Below the pieces are notes generated by a model, which was given only the letters and a program-made list of their open reading frames with translations, was not told where the DNA came from and did no database searches. From Acetobacterium sp965140355 (lineage in GTDB: Bacteria; Bacillota; Clostridia; Eubacteriales; Eubacteriaceae): a stretch of 64,000 bases of DNA. The position numbers were made by a program, and so were the translations under genes. The stretch covers positions 62,001-126,000 of the forward strand of contig OZ223195.1 of assembly GCA_965140355.1 (NCBI GenBank), written 5' to 3'. This document shows positions 54,760-63,537 of this stretch, one piece after another (within the stretch, counting starts at the first letter, position 1; each line of letters opens with the position of its first letter).

Positions 54760-56676
54760 ATGATTACTATTACTTTAAAAGACGGATCTATTAAAAATTA
54801 TGAACCGGGAATAACAGTTCTTGATGTTGCCAATGATATCAGCTCAGGTTTAGCCAAAAATACAATGGCGGGGGAGTTAAATGGCGAAGTTGTTGATATT
54901 CGGCAACCAATTAATGAAGATTCAACCTTGAATTTGTTGAAATTTGAAGATGCCGGTGGCCAACATGCATTCTGGCACACGGGCTCACATTTACTTGCAC
55001 AGGCGGTAAAACGGCTTTACCCTCAAGCTAAACTGGCAATTGGTCCTGCAATTGAAAATGGTTTTTATTATGATATTGATTTAGATGTCGTTATTACCCC
55101 TGAAATCATGGAAAAAATTGAAAAAGAAATGACGAAAATTGTCAAAGAAGGATTAAACATTAATCGTTATGAACTTAATCGTCAGGAAGCGCTTGAAAAA
55201 GTTACCAAAGAAGGCGAAATTTATAAAGCAGAACTGATTGAGAATCTTCCAGCAGATGCGATTATTAGTTTTTATTCCCAAGGTGAATTTTCGGATCTCT
55301 GTGCGGGTCCACATATTCAAAATCTTAGTGGCATAAAAGCTATTAAACTTTTAAGTCTTGCTGGAGCCTATTGGCGGGGTGATGAAAAGAATAAAATGCT
55401 GCAACGGATTTATGGAATTACTTTTCCTAAAAAAAGTCAGTTGGATGAATACCTGACCCGACTCGAAGAAGCTAAAAAACGAGATCATCGTAAATTAGGA
55501 AAGGAACTTGATCTTTTCTCGTTACATGAAGATGGTCCTGGATTTCCATTCTTTCATCCGAAGGGCATGATCATCCGAAACGAGCTGGAAAACTTTTGGA
55601 GAAATGAACACCAACGTCGGGGTTACCATGAAATTAAGACGCCTATTATACTTAATACTGATTTATGGAAACGTTCGGGGCATTGGGATAAATATAAAGA
55701 AAATATGTATTTTACTGAGATTGATGAGAGTGGATATGCGATTAAACCAATGAACTGCCCTGGTGGCATGCTGGTTTATAAGACAAAGGGTCACTCTTAT
55801 CGTGATCTACCATTAAAAATGGGAGAATTAGGCTTAGTCCACCGCCACGAACTGCATGGCGCGCTTCATGGACTGATGCGTGTCCGTGCTTTTACTCAGG
55901 ATGATGCACATATTTTTATGACTCCCGATCAAATTCAAGAAGAAGTCATCAAAGTTATTGATTTAGCTGATGATGTATATAAGATCTTCGGTTTTAACTA
56001 TAAAGTTGAATTATCAACACAACCAGAAAATTCGATTGGATCTGATGAAGTTTGGGAAATGGCAACCGAAGCATTGAGAAAAGCGCTTGAGAAAAAAGAA
56101 ATCAATTATCGTCTTAATCCTGGCGATGGCGCATTTTATGGGCCTAAAATTGATTTTCATCTAGAAGATAGCTTAGGACGAACATGGCAATGTGGTACGA
56201 TTCAATTAGATTTCCAAATGCCGGAACGTTTTGATTTGAACTATATTGGTTCGGATGGTGAAAAACATCGTCCGGCTATTATTCATCGTACGATTTTAGG
56301 TAGTATTGAACGTTTCTTTGGTATTTTGATTGAACATTTTGCCGGAAAATTTCCGGTTTGGTTGGCGCCGGTTCAGGTTATGATTATTCCTGTGGCTGAT
56401 GCCCATCATGATTTTGCAAAAGGAATAGCTGATGAATTGATTGCCATTGGTGTCCGGGCCTCCGTGGATGGACGCGACGAAAAATTAGGTTACCGGATTC
56501 GTGAAGCACAGATGCAAAAAGTCCCTTATATGCTTGTTATTGGCGATAAGGAAGCAGCAGGTGGCGAATTAGCACTTCGCATCCGTGACACTGGTGACGT
56601 TGGTCTTATTAGCTTAGCCGATCTGGAAGAAAAGTTGCTTGAAAAAATCAAAACTAAATCATTAACGTTAGATTAA
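54760..56676 (+). CDS. thrS: Threonyl-tRNA synthetase
   Basis: ThrS (638 residues) charges tRNA-Thr. It has an N-terminal TGS domain (about 1-60), the editing domain with HTGSHLLAQAV (near 70), the class II catalytic core with MNCPGG (near 330) and HRHELHGALHGLMRVR, and the anticodon-binding domain (about 540-638). ATG 54760 is six bases after GGAGG; the ATG at 54757 is too close and the longer frame starts inside the T-box. Expressed through the Thr T-box. Confidence 0.97.
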   Translation: MITITLKDGSIKNYEPGITVLDVANDISSGLAKNTMAGELNGEVVDIRQPINEDSTLNLLKFEDAGGQHAFWHTGSHLLAQAVKRLYPQAKLAIGPAIENGFYYDIDLDVVITPEIMEKIEKEMTKIVKEGLNINRYELNRQEALEKVTKEGEIYKAELIENLPADAIISFYSQGEFSDLCAGPHIQNLSGIKAIKLLSLAGAYWRGDEKNKMLQRIYGITFPKKSQLDEYLTRLEEAKKRDHRKLGKELDLFSLHEDGPGFPFFHPKGMIIRNELENFWRNEHQRRGYHEIKTPIILNTDLWKRSGHWDKYKENMYFTEIDESGYAIKPMNCPGGMLVYKTKGHSYRDLPLKMGELGLVHRHELHGALHGLMRVRAFTQDDAHIFMTPDQIQEEVIKVIDLADDVYKIFGFNYKVELSTQPENSIGSDEVWEMATEALRKALEKKEINYRLNPGDGAFYGPKIDFHLEDSLGRTWQCGTIQLDFQMPERFDLNYIGSDGEKHRPAIIHRTILGSIERFFGILIEHFAGKFPVWLAPVQVMIIPVADAHHDFAKGIADELIAIGVRASVDGRDEKLGYRIREAQMQKVPYMLVIGDKEAAGGELALRIRDTGDVGLISLADLEEKLLEKIKTKSLTLD

Positions 56677-56713
56677 ATTCTAATTACCGTAAGACCATAA
56701 AAATCTGGAATTT

Positions 56714-56754
56714 CCGAATCGAATTTGCAATAATAGTTGACAAATTCGATTCGG
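56714..56754. repeat. 14-bp perfect inverted repeat overlapping a promoter
   Basis: CCGAATCGAATTTG (56714-56727) and CAAATTCGATTCGG (56741-56754) are exact reverse complements with a 13-base loop. The -35 box of the following promoter (56737-56742) overlaps the second arm. There is no T-run, so it is a poor terminator for thrS; it may be an operator or a 3' stabilising hairpin. Confidence 0.75.
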
Positions 56755-56765
56755 ATAAATATAAT
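56737..56765 (+). promoter_or_regulatory. Consensus promoter of the ABC transporter operon
   Basis: TTGACA (56737-56742), 17-base spacer, TATAAT (56760-56765): a perfect sigma-A consensus. Confidence 0.85.
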
Positions 56766-56769
56766 AAAA

Positions 56770-57042
56770 AACAATACAGTGATGATCAGGAAGAAGTAAT
56801 AATAGGATAATCTTTAAGAGAGCTTTCGTTTGGTGTGAGAAAGTAAGATAATTATTGTGAATACATCCTGAGAGCTGCCACCGAACGGTTAGTTAATACT
56901 CAGTAGGCTGTGCCGGATACCAACCGTTATCATGGATAAGTAACGAAGGTTATTTACAGAGTGTGATGCTTAAACATCAAAGCAAGGTGGTACCGCGAAT
57001 TTTTTTCGTCCCTGTTATACAGTGGCGATTTTTTTTGTGTTA
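56770..57042 (+). promoter_or_regulatory. T-box riboswitch, apparent tyrosine specifier
   Basis: The T-box core AAGGTGGTACCGCG is at about 56983-56996. It is followed by an imperfect stem TCGTCCCTG/CAGTGGCGA (about 57008-57030) and eight T. At the specifier position (AA-codon-A then TCCTGAG) the codon is TAC at 56862-56864, tyrosine. UGGU would pair with an A discriminator, as usual for tRNA-Tyr. It precedes an ABC transporter resembling TrpXYZ. Confidence 0.82.
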
Positions 57043-57169
57043 TCCCTAAATAGGTTTTCGGGATCGTTTAGGTTTATTTTCGTTATAGCCAGAATGGACA
57101 AAACAACTGAGAATTAACAATTCAACCTGTTTAGGTTTTATTGAATAAAATAAAAATGGAGGAAAAGAA

Positions 57170-58162
57170 ATGAAAAAAAATGGAAAGAAATTGATGGCAA
57201 TTCTGTTTGCTACGACACTCGTTGTATTAGGAGCGGGTTGTGCGAGTTCAGCAACCAAAGATGAGAGTAAGAATGTCTCTATTGGTATTGTGCAATATGT
57301 AGATCATGTAGCACTTGATGCAGCTCGGGAAGGTTTTATCTCAGCTTTAGCTGATAATGGTTATACGGATGGTGATAACATTACGCTTGATGTTCAAAAT
57401 GCTCAAGGGGATCAAAGTAACCTGTCGACGATTAGTGATCGGTTTGTAAGTAATAAAGCTGATCTAGTTCTTGCAATTGCGACGCCAGCGGCACAAGCAA
57501 TTGCAGGAAAAACGACGGAGATTCCGATTCTTGGGACGGCGATAACTGATTATGTAGCAGCTCGATTAGTTAAATCAAACGAAGAACCGGGTGGTAATGT
57601 CACTGGAACTACAGATATGAATCCGATTAATGAACAAATTGATCTTTTGGTAAAATTAGTTCCGACGGCAAAAACGGTTGGTGTACTTTATACCTCCAGT
57701 GAAGATAATTCAGTAATCCAGGCCCAAATGGCTAAAGAAGCGATTGAAAAACTGGGGATGAAGTATGTAGAAGTAACGGTTACTAACTCAAATGATGTTC
57801 AACAAGCGACGCAATCGATTGTCAGTCAATGTGATGCTATCTATATTCCAACTGATAATGTTTTTGCTTCAGCAATGCCTCAGGTTGAGAACATTACAAC
57901 CCAATCGAAAACTCCGGTAATCTGTGGTGAATCTGGAATGGTTGAATCTGGTGGATTAGCGACGTTGGGAATAAACTATACAGATTTGGGATACCAAACC
58001 GGTTTAATGGCAGTAAAAATTATCAAAGGTGAAGCAGAACCAGCAACAATGCCAATCGAATCGGCAACTAAGTTTGATTATGCTATCAATGGCTCAGTAG
58101 CAGAGGAAATTGGTTTAACGATTCCAGATGATTTACAACAATACATAATAACAATAAAATAA
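57170..58162 (+). CDS. ABC transporter substrate-binding lipoprotein (TrpX-like)
   Basis: A 330-residue lipoprotein with a signal peptide ending in the lipobox GAGC (near residue 24). The mature part is an ABC_sub_bind type periplasmic-like fold (SIGIVQYVDHVALDAAREGF and TDNVFASAMPQVE). In streptococci related proteins (TrpX) bind tryptophan; here the T-box suggests tyrosine or a related aromatic compound. ATG 57170 follows GGAGGAAAAG. A hairpin after it may raise its amount over the permease. Confidence 0.9.
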   Translation: MKKNGKKLMAILFATTLVVLGAGCASSATKDESKNVSIGIVQYVDHVALDAAREGFISALADNGYTDGDNITLDVQNAQGDQSNLSTISDRFVSNKADLVLAIATPAAQAIAGKTTEIPILGTAITDYVAARLVKSNEEPGGNVTGTTDMNPINEQIDLLVKLVPTAKTVGVLYTSSEDNSVIQAQMAKEAIEKLGMKYVEVTVTNSNDVQQATQSIVSQCDAIYIPTDNVFASAMPQVENITTQSKTPVICGESGMVESGGLATLGINYTDLGYQTGLMAVKIIKGEAEPATMPIESATKFDYAINGSVAEEIGLTIPDDLQQYIITIK

Positions 58163-58172
58163 ATATTTTTTT

Positions 58173-58202
58173 GCGGGTGGCAATTATTTTATTGCCACCT
58201 GC
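58173..58202 (+). other. Intercistronic hairpin after the binding protein
   Basis: GCGGGTGGCAAT (58173-58184) pairs with ATTGCCACCTGC (58191-58202), 12 bp with one G-U, no T-run. It probably protects the upstream mRNA or partly terminates, so that the binding protein exceeds the membrane parts. Confidence 0.7.
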
Positions 58203-58250
58203 GAAATCTATGAATAAACATAATCCTTAGATGAGAAGTGAGGCGGAATA

Positions 58251-59147
58251 ATGTTACAGATTATATTAGGTGCAATATCGCTAGGACTATTATGGGCGAT
58301 CATGACAATTGGCGTTTATATCACCTACCGAATACTCGATATTGCTGACTTAACAGTAGAAGGAAGTATTGCAATGGGAGCTGCTATCGCAGCTTTTTCA
58401 ATTTTTAATGGGATGAATCCCTTTTTGGCAACAGCGCTAGCATTTGCAGGCGGAATGTTAGCGGGGCTGGTAACCGGAATTCTTCATACAAAATTAAAAA
58501 TTCCAGCGTTGTTAGCTGGGATTTTAACAATGATCGCCCTTTATTCAGTAAATTTACGAATCATGGGAAAAGCAAATTTGTCACTGCTCCGAATTGATAC
58601 AGTATTCACGTCATTGGAGAACTTAGGACTTGATCCAACAAATGCAGTGATGCTGTTCGGATTTATTAGTGTCATGATCATCGTTGGTCTTTTATACTGG
58701 TTTTTTGGAACTGAAATCGGATGTGCTATTCGTGCAACTGGAAATAATCCACAAATGGCACGGGCTCAGGGCATCAATACTAACAATATGATTATTTTGG
58801 GATTGGTTATTAGCAATGGACTCGTTGCGCTTTCGGGTTCATTAATTGCTCAAAGCCAAAGCTTTGCTGATATTCAGATGGGGATTGGTTCCATTGTAAT
58901 TGGTTTAGCATCGGTTATCATTGGTGAAGTTATTTTTGGTACGCGAAATTTTTTAAATTGTCTGATCTCATTAGTTTTAGGAGCGATTACTTATCGAATT
59001 ATTATTGCTCTGGTGTTAAAACTTGGGATGCCTGCGAATGACTTAAAGTTATTTACTGCGATTACGGTTGTAGTTGCGCTATCACTACCAATTCTTAAAT
59101 CATACCTCCGGCCCTTTAAAAAATCAATTAAAGGGGGGGATTTATAA
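58251..59147 (+). CDS. ABC transporter permease (TrpY-like)
   Basis: A 298-residue membrane protein with about eight helices, of the branched-chain-type permease family. The N-terminal LGLLWAIMTIGVYITYRILDIADLTVEGS and later GCAIRATGNNPQMARAQGIN (coupling helix) are diagnostic. It forms the channel for the aromatic amino acid or related substrate delivered by the binding protein. Its stop overlaps the next ATG by one base. Confidence 0.92.
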   Translation: MLQIILGAISLGLLWAIMTIGVYITYRILDIADLTVEGSIAMGAAIAAFSIFNGMNPFLATALAFAGGMLAGLVTGILHTKLKIPALLAGILTMIALYSVNLRIMGKANLSLLRIDTVFTSLENLGLDPTNAVMLFGFISVMIIVGLLYWFFGTEIGCAIRATGNNPQMARAQGINTNNMIILGLVISNGLVALSGSLIAQSQSFADIQMGIGSIVIGLASVIIGEVIFGTRNFLNCLISLVLGAITYRIIIALVLKLGMPANDLKLFTAITVVVALSLPILKSYLRPFKKSIKGGDL

Positions 59148-59941
59148 TGCTAGTTATTAAAGATGTCGAAAAAAAATTCAATCCAGATACGGTTAATGAA
59201 AAGATAGCACTCGCTAATTTAAGTTTAACACTAGAAGAAGGCGATTTTGTTACGCTGATTGGCGGTAATGGCGCTGGAAAATCTACGTTACTTAACTGTG
59301 TTGCTGGGGTATTTGGGGTCGAGCGTGGGACTATTTCGATTAATGGAAGGGATGTTACAAAATTGCCGGAATATAAACGTTCGAGTTTTATTGGGCGCGT
59401 TTTTCAAGATCCGATGATGGGAACTGCTGGAAATATGGGCATCGAAGAAAATTTGGCTTTAGCATATCGGCGTGGAAAAATGCGATCGCTTAGTTGGGGA
59501 ATTAGCCATAAAGAACGTGAGATTTACAAAGAATATCTGAGTCATTTGGATTTAGGTCTTGAAAATCGCTTAAATGCAAAAGTGGGACTGCTTTCGGGTG
59601 GACAGCGACAGGCGCTTACGTTGTTAATGGCGACACTAAAAAAGCCGAAATTGTTGTTACTTGATGAGCATACTGCCGCCCTAGATCCAAAAACTGCCGA
59701 CAAAGTGTTAAAACTTAGTGATCAGTTTGTGAAAGACGGAAATCTGACAACGTTGATGGTAACACATAATATGCGACATGCAATTGAACATGGAAATCGG
59801 TTGATCATGATGCATTCAGGCCGTGTGATTTTAGATATCAAAGGTGAGGAAAAGAAAAAACTGACGGTCGACGAGTTACTAAAACGTTTTGGCCAAGTCA
59901 GTGGCGAAGAGTTTGCTAATGATCGTGCTTTACTTGCTTAG
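59147..59941 (+). CDS. ABC transporter ATP-binding protein (TrpZ-like)
   Basis: A 264-residue ATPase: Walker A GGNGAGKST (near 40), signature LSGGQRQ (near 146) and Walker B LLLLDEHTAALD (near 170). In place of the usual DEPT it has DEHT, as in this permease class. ATG overlaps the permease stop by one base, so the two are coupled. Confidence 0.93.
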   Translation: MLVIKDVEKKFNPDTVNEKIALANLSLTLEEGDFVTLIGGNGAGKSTLLNCVAGVFGVERGTISINGRDVTKLPEYKRSSFIGRVFQDPMMGTAGNMGIEENLALAYRRGKMRSLSWGISHKEREIYKEYLSHLDLGLENRLNAKVGLLSGGQRQALTLLMATLKKPKLLLLDEHTAALDPKTADKVLKLSDQFVKDGNLTTLMVTHNMRHAIEHGNRLIMMHSGRVILDIKGEEKKKLTVDELLKRFGQVSGEEFANDRALLA

Positions 59942-59957
59942 CGATAAAAAAAAACAA

Positions 59958-59986
59958 TTGACATAGAAAGAGATATAACTTATACT
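59958..59986 (+). promoter_or_regulatory. Promoter of infC-rpmI-rplT
   Basis: TTGACA (59958-59963), 17-base spacer, TATACT (59981-59986). Confidence 0.82.
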
Positions 59987-59992
59987 ATATTA

Positions 59993-60123
59993 GTAACAAA
60001 GTAGAGGAATCACACTTCTCACCTCATTTCTAAGGGAAATAGGTAAATATGGATGAACAATGTTCGTTAGTATTTTTTTGCAGGTGGAGTGTCTCTACCT
60101 GCAATTTTTATATATGGAGGTAT
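59993..60123 (+). promoter_or_regulatory. infC leader with attenuator hairpin (L20-type)
   Basis: GCAGGTGGAG (60080-60089) pairs with CTCTACCTGC (60093-60102), with T-runs before and after; this is a terminator. The arrangement (leader, terminator, infC-rpmI-rplT) is that of the L20 autoregulatory leader of Firmicutes. It is identified by position rather than by full alignment. Confidence 0.7.
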
Positions 60124-60129
60124 ATTACT

Positions 60130-60651
60130 ATTAGCAAAGATGTTCAACACGAAATTAATAACGAGATCCGTGATCGCGAAGTCCGTGTAATTGACGAAGC
60201 AGGTGAAATGTTGGGAGTCATGAATACAAGAGACGCACAGCAATTAGCAGATGATAAGAATTTAGATTTAGTAAAAGTCTCGCCAAATGCTAAACCACCG
60301 GTCTGTAAGATTCTTGACTACGGTAAGTTTCGATATGAAGAGATTCAACGATTAAAAGAAGCTAAAAAAAATCAAAAAGCTGTGGTTATTAAAGAAATTC
60401 GTATGTCGGTTCGAGTTGAAGAGCATGATATTAATGTTAAAATTAAAAATTGCATTAAATTCTTAGAACAAGGTAGTCGTGTTAAAGTTGCGATTCGTTT
60501 TAGAGGCCGTGAAATGGCTTATACAGAACAGGGCAAACAAGTTTTACTAGACTTTGCCGAGCGTGTTTCTGATATCGCCGTAATTGAGAAATCGCCTAAA
60601 ATTGAAGGCAGAAATATGGTTATGTATTTAGCCCCCAAAAAAGATAAGTAA
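60130..60651 (+). CDS. infC: Translation initiation factor IF-3
   Basis: IF-3 (173 residues) binds 30S and checks the start codon. AKPPVCKILDYGKFRYE (near 55) and the C-terminal GRNMVMYLAPKK are conserved. The start is not ATG: in-frame ATT codons occur at 60124 and 60130 directly before SKDVQ. I chose ATT 60130, nine bases after GGAGG (60116-60120); 60124 (giving MTISKD) is also possible. A rare AUU start is the known IF-3 autocontrol device. An ATG at 60049 in frame lies upstream of the attenuator hairpin and is unlikely. Confidence 0.94.
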   Translation: MSKDVQHEINNEIRDREVRVIDEAGEMLGVMNTRDAQQLADDKNLDLVKVSPNAKPPVCKILDYGKFRYEEIQRLKEAKKNQKAVVIKEIRMSVRVEEHDINVKIKNCIKFLEQGSRVKVAIRFRGREMAYTEQGKQVLLDFAERVSDIAVIEKSPKIEGRNMVMYLAPKKDK

Positions 60652-60758
60652 TAATTGTGTTAATTGACTATCTGTTGCCGAAACTTAGACTACTTAATTA
60701 AGTTTCTCAGATATAGTTTTTTATAAATGATACCTTGCATAGGGAGGAGGAAATAGTT

Positions 60759-60962
60759 ATGCCAAAAATGAAAACACATCGTGGTGCTGCAAAGCGTTTT
60801 AAAATAAAGAAATCAGGTTTTATAAAACGGACTAAAGCTGGCAAACGTCATATTTTGAACAAAAAAAGCAGTAAACGTAAAAGAAATCTTCGAAAAGCTA
60901 CTGGTTTAGCTTCTGGAGACGCTAAAGTAGTCATGAAAATGATTAAAATGGTAAAAAGATAA
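60759..60962 (+). CDS. rpmI: 50S ribosomal protein L35
   Basis: L35 (67 residues), a small basic large-subunit protein. MPKMKTHRGAAKRFK is the universal start. ATG 60759 follows GGGAGGAGG. Confidence 0.97.
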   Translation: MPKMKTHRGAAKRFKIKKSGFIKRTKAGKRHILNKKSSKRKRNLRKATGLASGDAKVVMKMIKMVKR

Positions 60963-60990
60963 TATTATTAAAAGATAGGAGGAACAGATA

Positions 60991-61344
60991 ATGCGAATTA
61001 AAAAGGGCGTTAACGCCAAAAAGAAACATAAAAAAGTACTTAAATTTGCAAAAGGCTTTTATGGAGCTAAAAGTAAGTTATATAGATCGGCAAATGAAGC
61101 CGTTATGCGTGCTCAAAGATCTTCATATGTTGGGCGAAAAGAAAAGAAAAGAAATTTTAGAAGATTATGGATTACTCGAATCAATGCTGGAGCTAGAATG
61201 TATGATTTAAGTTACAGCAAATTCATGTTTGGGTTAAAACAAGCAGGTGTTGAAATTGACCGTAAAATCTTAGCTGATTTGGCAATGAACGACATTAATG
61301 CTTTTAAAGACTTGGTTGAAGTTTCAAAGAAAAACCTGAACTAA
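60991..61344 (+). CDS. rplT: 50S ribosomal protein L20
   Basis: L20 (117 residues) binds 23S rRNA early in 50S assembly and represses its own operon. KRNFRRLWITRINAGARMYDLSYSKFM is the conserved central helix region (quoted by key residues: RRLWI and RINAGAR near 50-63). ATG 60991 follows AGGAGG. A terminator follows. Confidence 0.97.
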   Translation: MRIKKGVNAKKKHKKVLKFAKGFYGAKSKLYRSANEAVMRAQRSSYVGRKEKKRNFRRLWITRINAGARMYDLSYSKFMFGLKQAGVEIDRKILADLAMNDINAFKDLVEVSKKNLN

Positions 61345-61351
61345 TTGTACT

Positions 61352-61397
61352 GAAAAAAACTTCTCAACGGATTATCCTTGCTTGGGAAGTTTTTTTG
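61352..61397 (+). terminator. Intrinsic terminator after rplT
   Basis: AAACTTCTCAA (61357-61367) pairs with TTGGGAAGTTT (61382-61392), one G-U, then a T-run. Confidence 0.9.
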
Positions 61398-61476
61398 TTT
61401 TATATAGTAGTTGCTTTTTTAGAGTGGAATGTTAAAATATGTATGATTATTAAATATTTTAATTGGAGACAGTGTT

Positions 61477-62853
61477 GTGGCAAAAAAAATACGTTGGAAT
61501 TTCAATAAGTTTGTTGGTCAGCGTTCACCCGCAGAAATGCTGATTTATGGTTTTGCTTTGGTTATTGTACTCGGAGCAATCCTCCTTACACTTCCTATTG
61601 CTGCTCAATCAGGGAAAAGCGGGGGGGTTATCAACGCTTTATTTACAGCAACTTCAGCGGTGTGCGTAACTGGACTGGTGGTAGTAGATACTGGAACATT
61701 CTGGTCGGGATTCGGTAAAACGGTGATTATTTTACTGATTCAAATTGGTGGTTTAGGGTTTATGTCATTAACGACGATGTTCTTTGTTCTAGCAGGAAAG
61801 CGAATAACGATAAAAGATCGTTTGTTAATTCAATCTTCGGTAAATATGGATTCAATCTCTGGGATTGTAAAGTTTACGAAGTATATTTTCTTTTCTTCAA
61901 TTATTATCGAAGGTATTGGAGCTGTGTTTCTTGCACTTGTATTTATACCAGAGTATGGCTTTTTAAAAGGAACAGCATATAGCTTTTTTCATGCAATCTC
62001 AGCTTTTTGTAATGCTGGATTTGATTTATTTGGTCATTATTCAAGTTTAACAAAATATGTCGATAATTTTGTAGTTAATTTTGTGATGTGTGGTTTAATT
62101 ATTCTTGGAGGTCTTGGTTTTGCGGTCACCAGTGATTTAATTAATATTCGCAAGTTCGAAAGAATGAGTATGCATACGAAACTCGTTCTAATGGTTTCCG
62201 GGGTTTTATTAATTAGCGGCTTCGTCCTCTTTTTTATTTTTGAATATAATAATCCCAAAACGATGGGAAATTTATCCATTCCTGGGAAGATGATGGCGTC
62301 ATTTTTTCAATCGGTTACGCCTAGAACGGCTGGTTATAATACGATTAATATTGGCGCTTTAACTAAACCCTCATTATTTTTAACAATGCTATTTATGTTT
62401 ATTGGCGCTTCACCAGGATCTACCGGAGGCGGGGCAAAAACAACAACATTTGCAATTATTGTGATGACAGTGGTTTCAGTACTGAACGGAAAAAAAGACG
62501 TGACAGCCTTTAAGCGCAGTATTTTAGGGCCGGCCATCAGACGCGCCATTTCGGTTTTGGTAATAGCTTTTGCTATTGTCATTTTTATGATTTTTGTGTT
62601 ATTATGTACTGAACCTGATGCTTCTTTCGAAACGGTAATATTTGAAGTAATTTCAGCATTTGGAACAGTTGGATTGACGACTGGATTAACCCCTCATTTA
62701 TCAATTGCGGGGAAAATAGCTATTAGTATTACTATGTTTGTTGGTCGATTGGGACCTTTAACGGTTGCCTATGCAATTTCACGAAGTGAAAAACGATCTC
62801 GGGAAAACGTTGGTAATTTTAAATTACCAGAAGGTAATATTATGATTGGCTAG
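61477..62853 (+). CDS. ktrB: Potassium uptake protein KtrB/TrkH
   Basis: A 458-residue K+ channel-like transporter with four MPM (membrane-pore-membrane) units. The selectivity-filter glycines are in TSAVCVTGLVV (near 64), SAFCNAGFDLF (near 178), TPRTAGYNT (near 285) and SAFGTVGLTTG (near 395). Length fits KtrB rather than TrkH. The GTG at 61477 is preferred; a purine-rich site (TTGGAGAC) precedes. It overlaps none; ktrA follows after 13 bases. Confidence 0.94.
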   Translation: MAKKIRWNFNKFVGQRSPAEMLIYGFALVIVLGAILLTLPIAAQSGKSGGVINALFTATSAVCVTGLVVVDTGTFWSGFGKTVIILLIQIGGLGFMSLTTMFFVLAGKRITIKDRLLIQSSVNMDSISGIVKFTKYIFFSSIIIEGIGAVFLALVFIPEYGFLKGTAYSFFHAISAFCNAGFDLFGHYSSLTKYVDNFVVNFVMCGLIILGGLGFAVTSDLINIRKFERMSMHTKLVLMVSGVLLISGFVLFFIFEYNNPKTMGNLSIPGKMMASFFQSVTPRTAGYNTINIGALTKPSLFLTMLFMFIGASPGSTGGGAKTTTFAIIVMTVVSVLNGKKDVTAFKRSILGPAIRRAISVLVIAFAIVIFMIFVLLCTEPDASFETVIFEVISAFGTVGLTTGLTPHLSIAGKIAISITMFVGRLGPLTVAYAISRSEKRSRENVGNFKLPEGNIMIG

Positions 62854-62866
62854 AGGAGGAATAGAA

Positions 62867-63535
62867 TTGAAAGAAAAGCAGTTTGCAGTCCTTGGTTTAG
62901 GGCGTTTTGGTGAAGCACTAGCCATCACTTTAAGTGAGTTGGGCTGTAATGTTGTTGTTGTCGATAAAGACGAAGAGAAGATTCAAAATATTGCAAATCT
63001 TGTAACCTATGCTGTTCAAGCAGATGTTACCGATATTAATGCCCTAAAATCTATTGGGTTACGCAATGTCGATGCCGTTGTTGTTTCTATTACTTCAGAT
63101 ATAAACAGCAGTATAATGGGAATTGTTAACGCTCAAGAGTTGGGCATTAGTGAAATATATGGGAAAGCAAATAACGCTCAACATGAGAAAGTTTTATTAA
63201 AACTCGGGGTTAAAAAAGTCTTTTCTCCGGAACGGGATATGGGCGAACGTGTCGCACACAATCTATTCTCAGGCGATTTTATTGACATTTTGGAATTAGA
63301 TACTGATCATTCCATCGTTGAGGTTGACAGTCTTCATGTCTGGGAGGGAAAAACCTTGGAACAGTTGGATCTCCGAGAAACATATGGACTAAATGTCATT
63401 GCAATTCGTACACTTGATGTTTTGAATGCATCACCTCTTGCTGGGGATGTTATTAATTCGGGGGATAAACTGATCGTAATGGGTGAAAATCGATCAATTA
63501 ATGAAATTAATAAGTTATCCCGAAAAGATCATTAA
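62867..63535 (+). CDS. ktrA: Potassium uptake regulatory protein KtrA (TrkA)
   Basis: A 222-residue cytosolic regulator: RCK_N Rossmann domain (GLGRFGEALA near 10, binding NAD/ATP) and TrkA-C domain (about 140-222), which in homologues binds c-di-AMP. It gates KtrB. TTG 62867 is seven bases after GAGGAGG. Confidence 0.94.
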   Translation: MKEKQFAVLGLGRFGEALAITLSELGCNVVVVDKDEEKIQNIANLVTYAVQADVTDINALKSIGLRNVDAVVVSITSDINSSIMGIVNAQELGISEIYGKANNAQHEKVLLKLGVKKVFSPERDMGERVAHNLFSGDFIDILELDTDHSIVEVDSLHVWEGKTLEQLDLRETYGLNVIAIRTLDVLNASPLAGDVINSGDKLIVMGENRSINEINKLSRKDH

Positions 63536-63537
63536 TA

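Noticed and set aside
56714..56754. Reading the 14-bp inverted repeat as the thrS terminator
   Set aside because: No T-run follows the second arm; the sequence continues as GGATAAATATAAT, which is promoter.
60049..60129. Longer infC start at ATG 60049
   Set aside because: The extra residues would be translated through the attenuator hairpin (60080-60102) and do not resemble any IF-3 N-terminus, although a weak AGG lies before the ATG.
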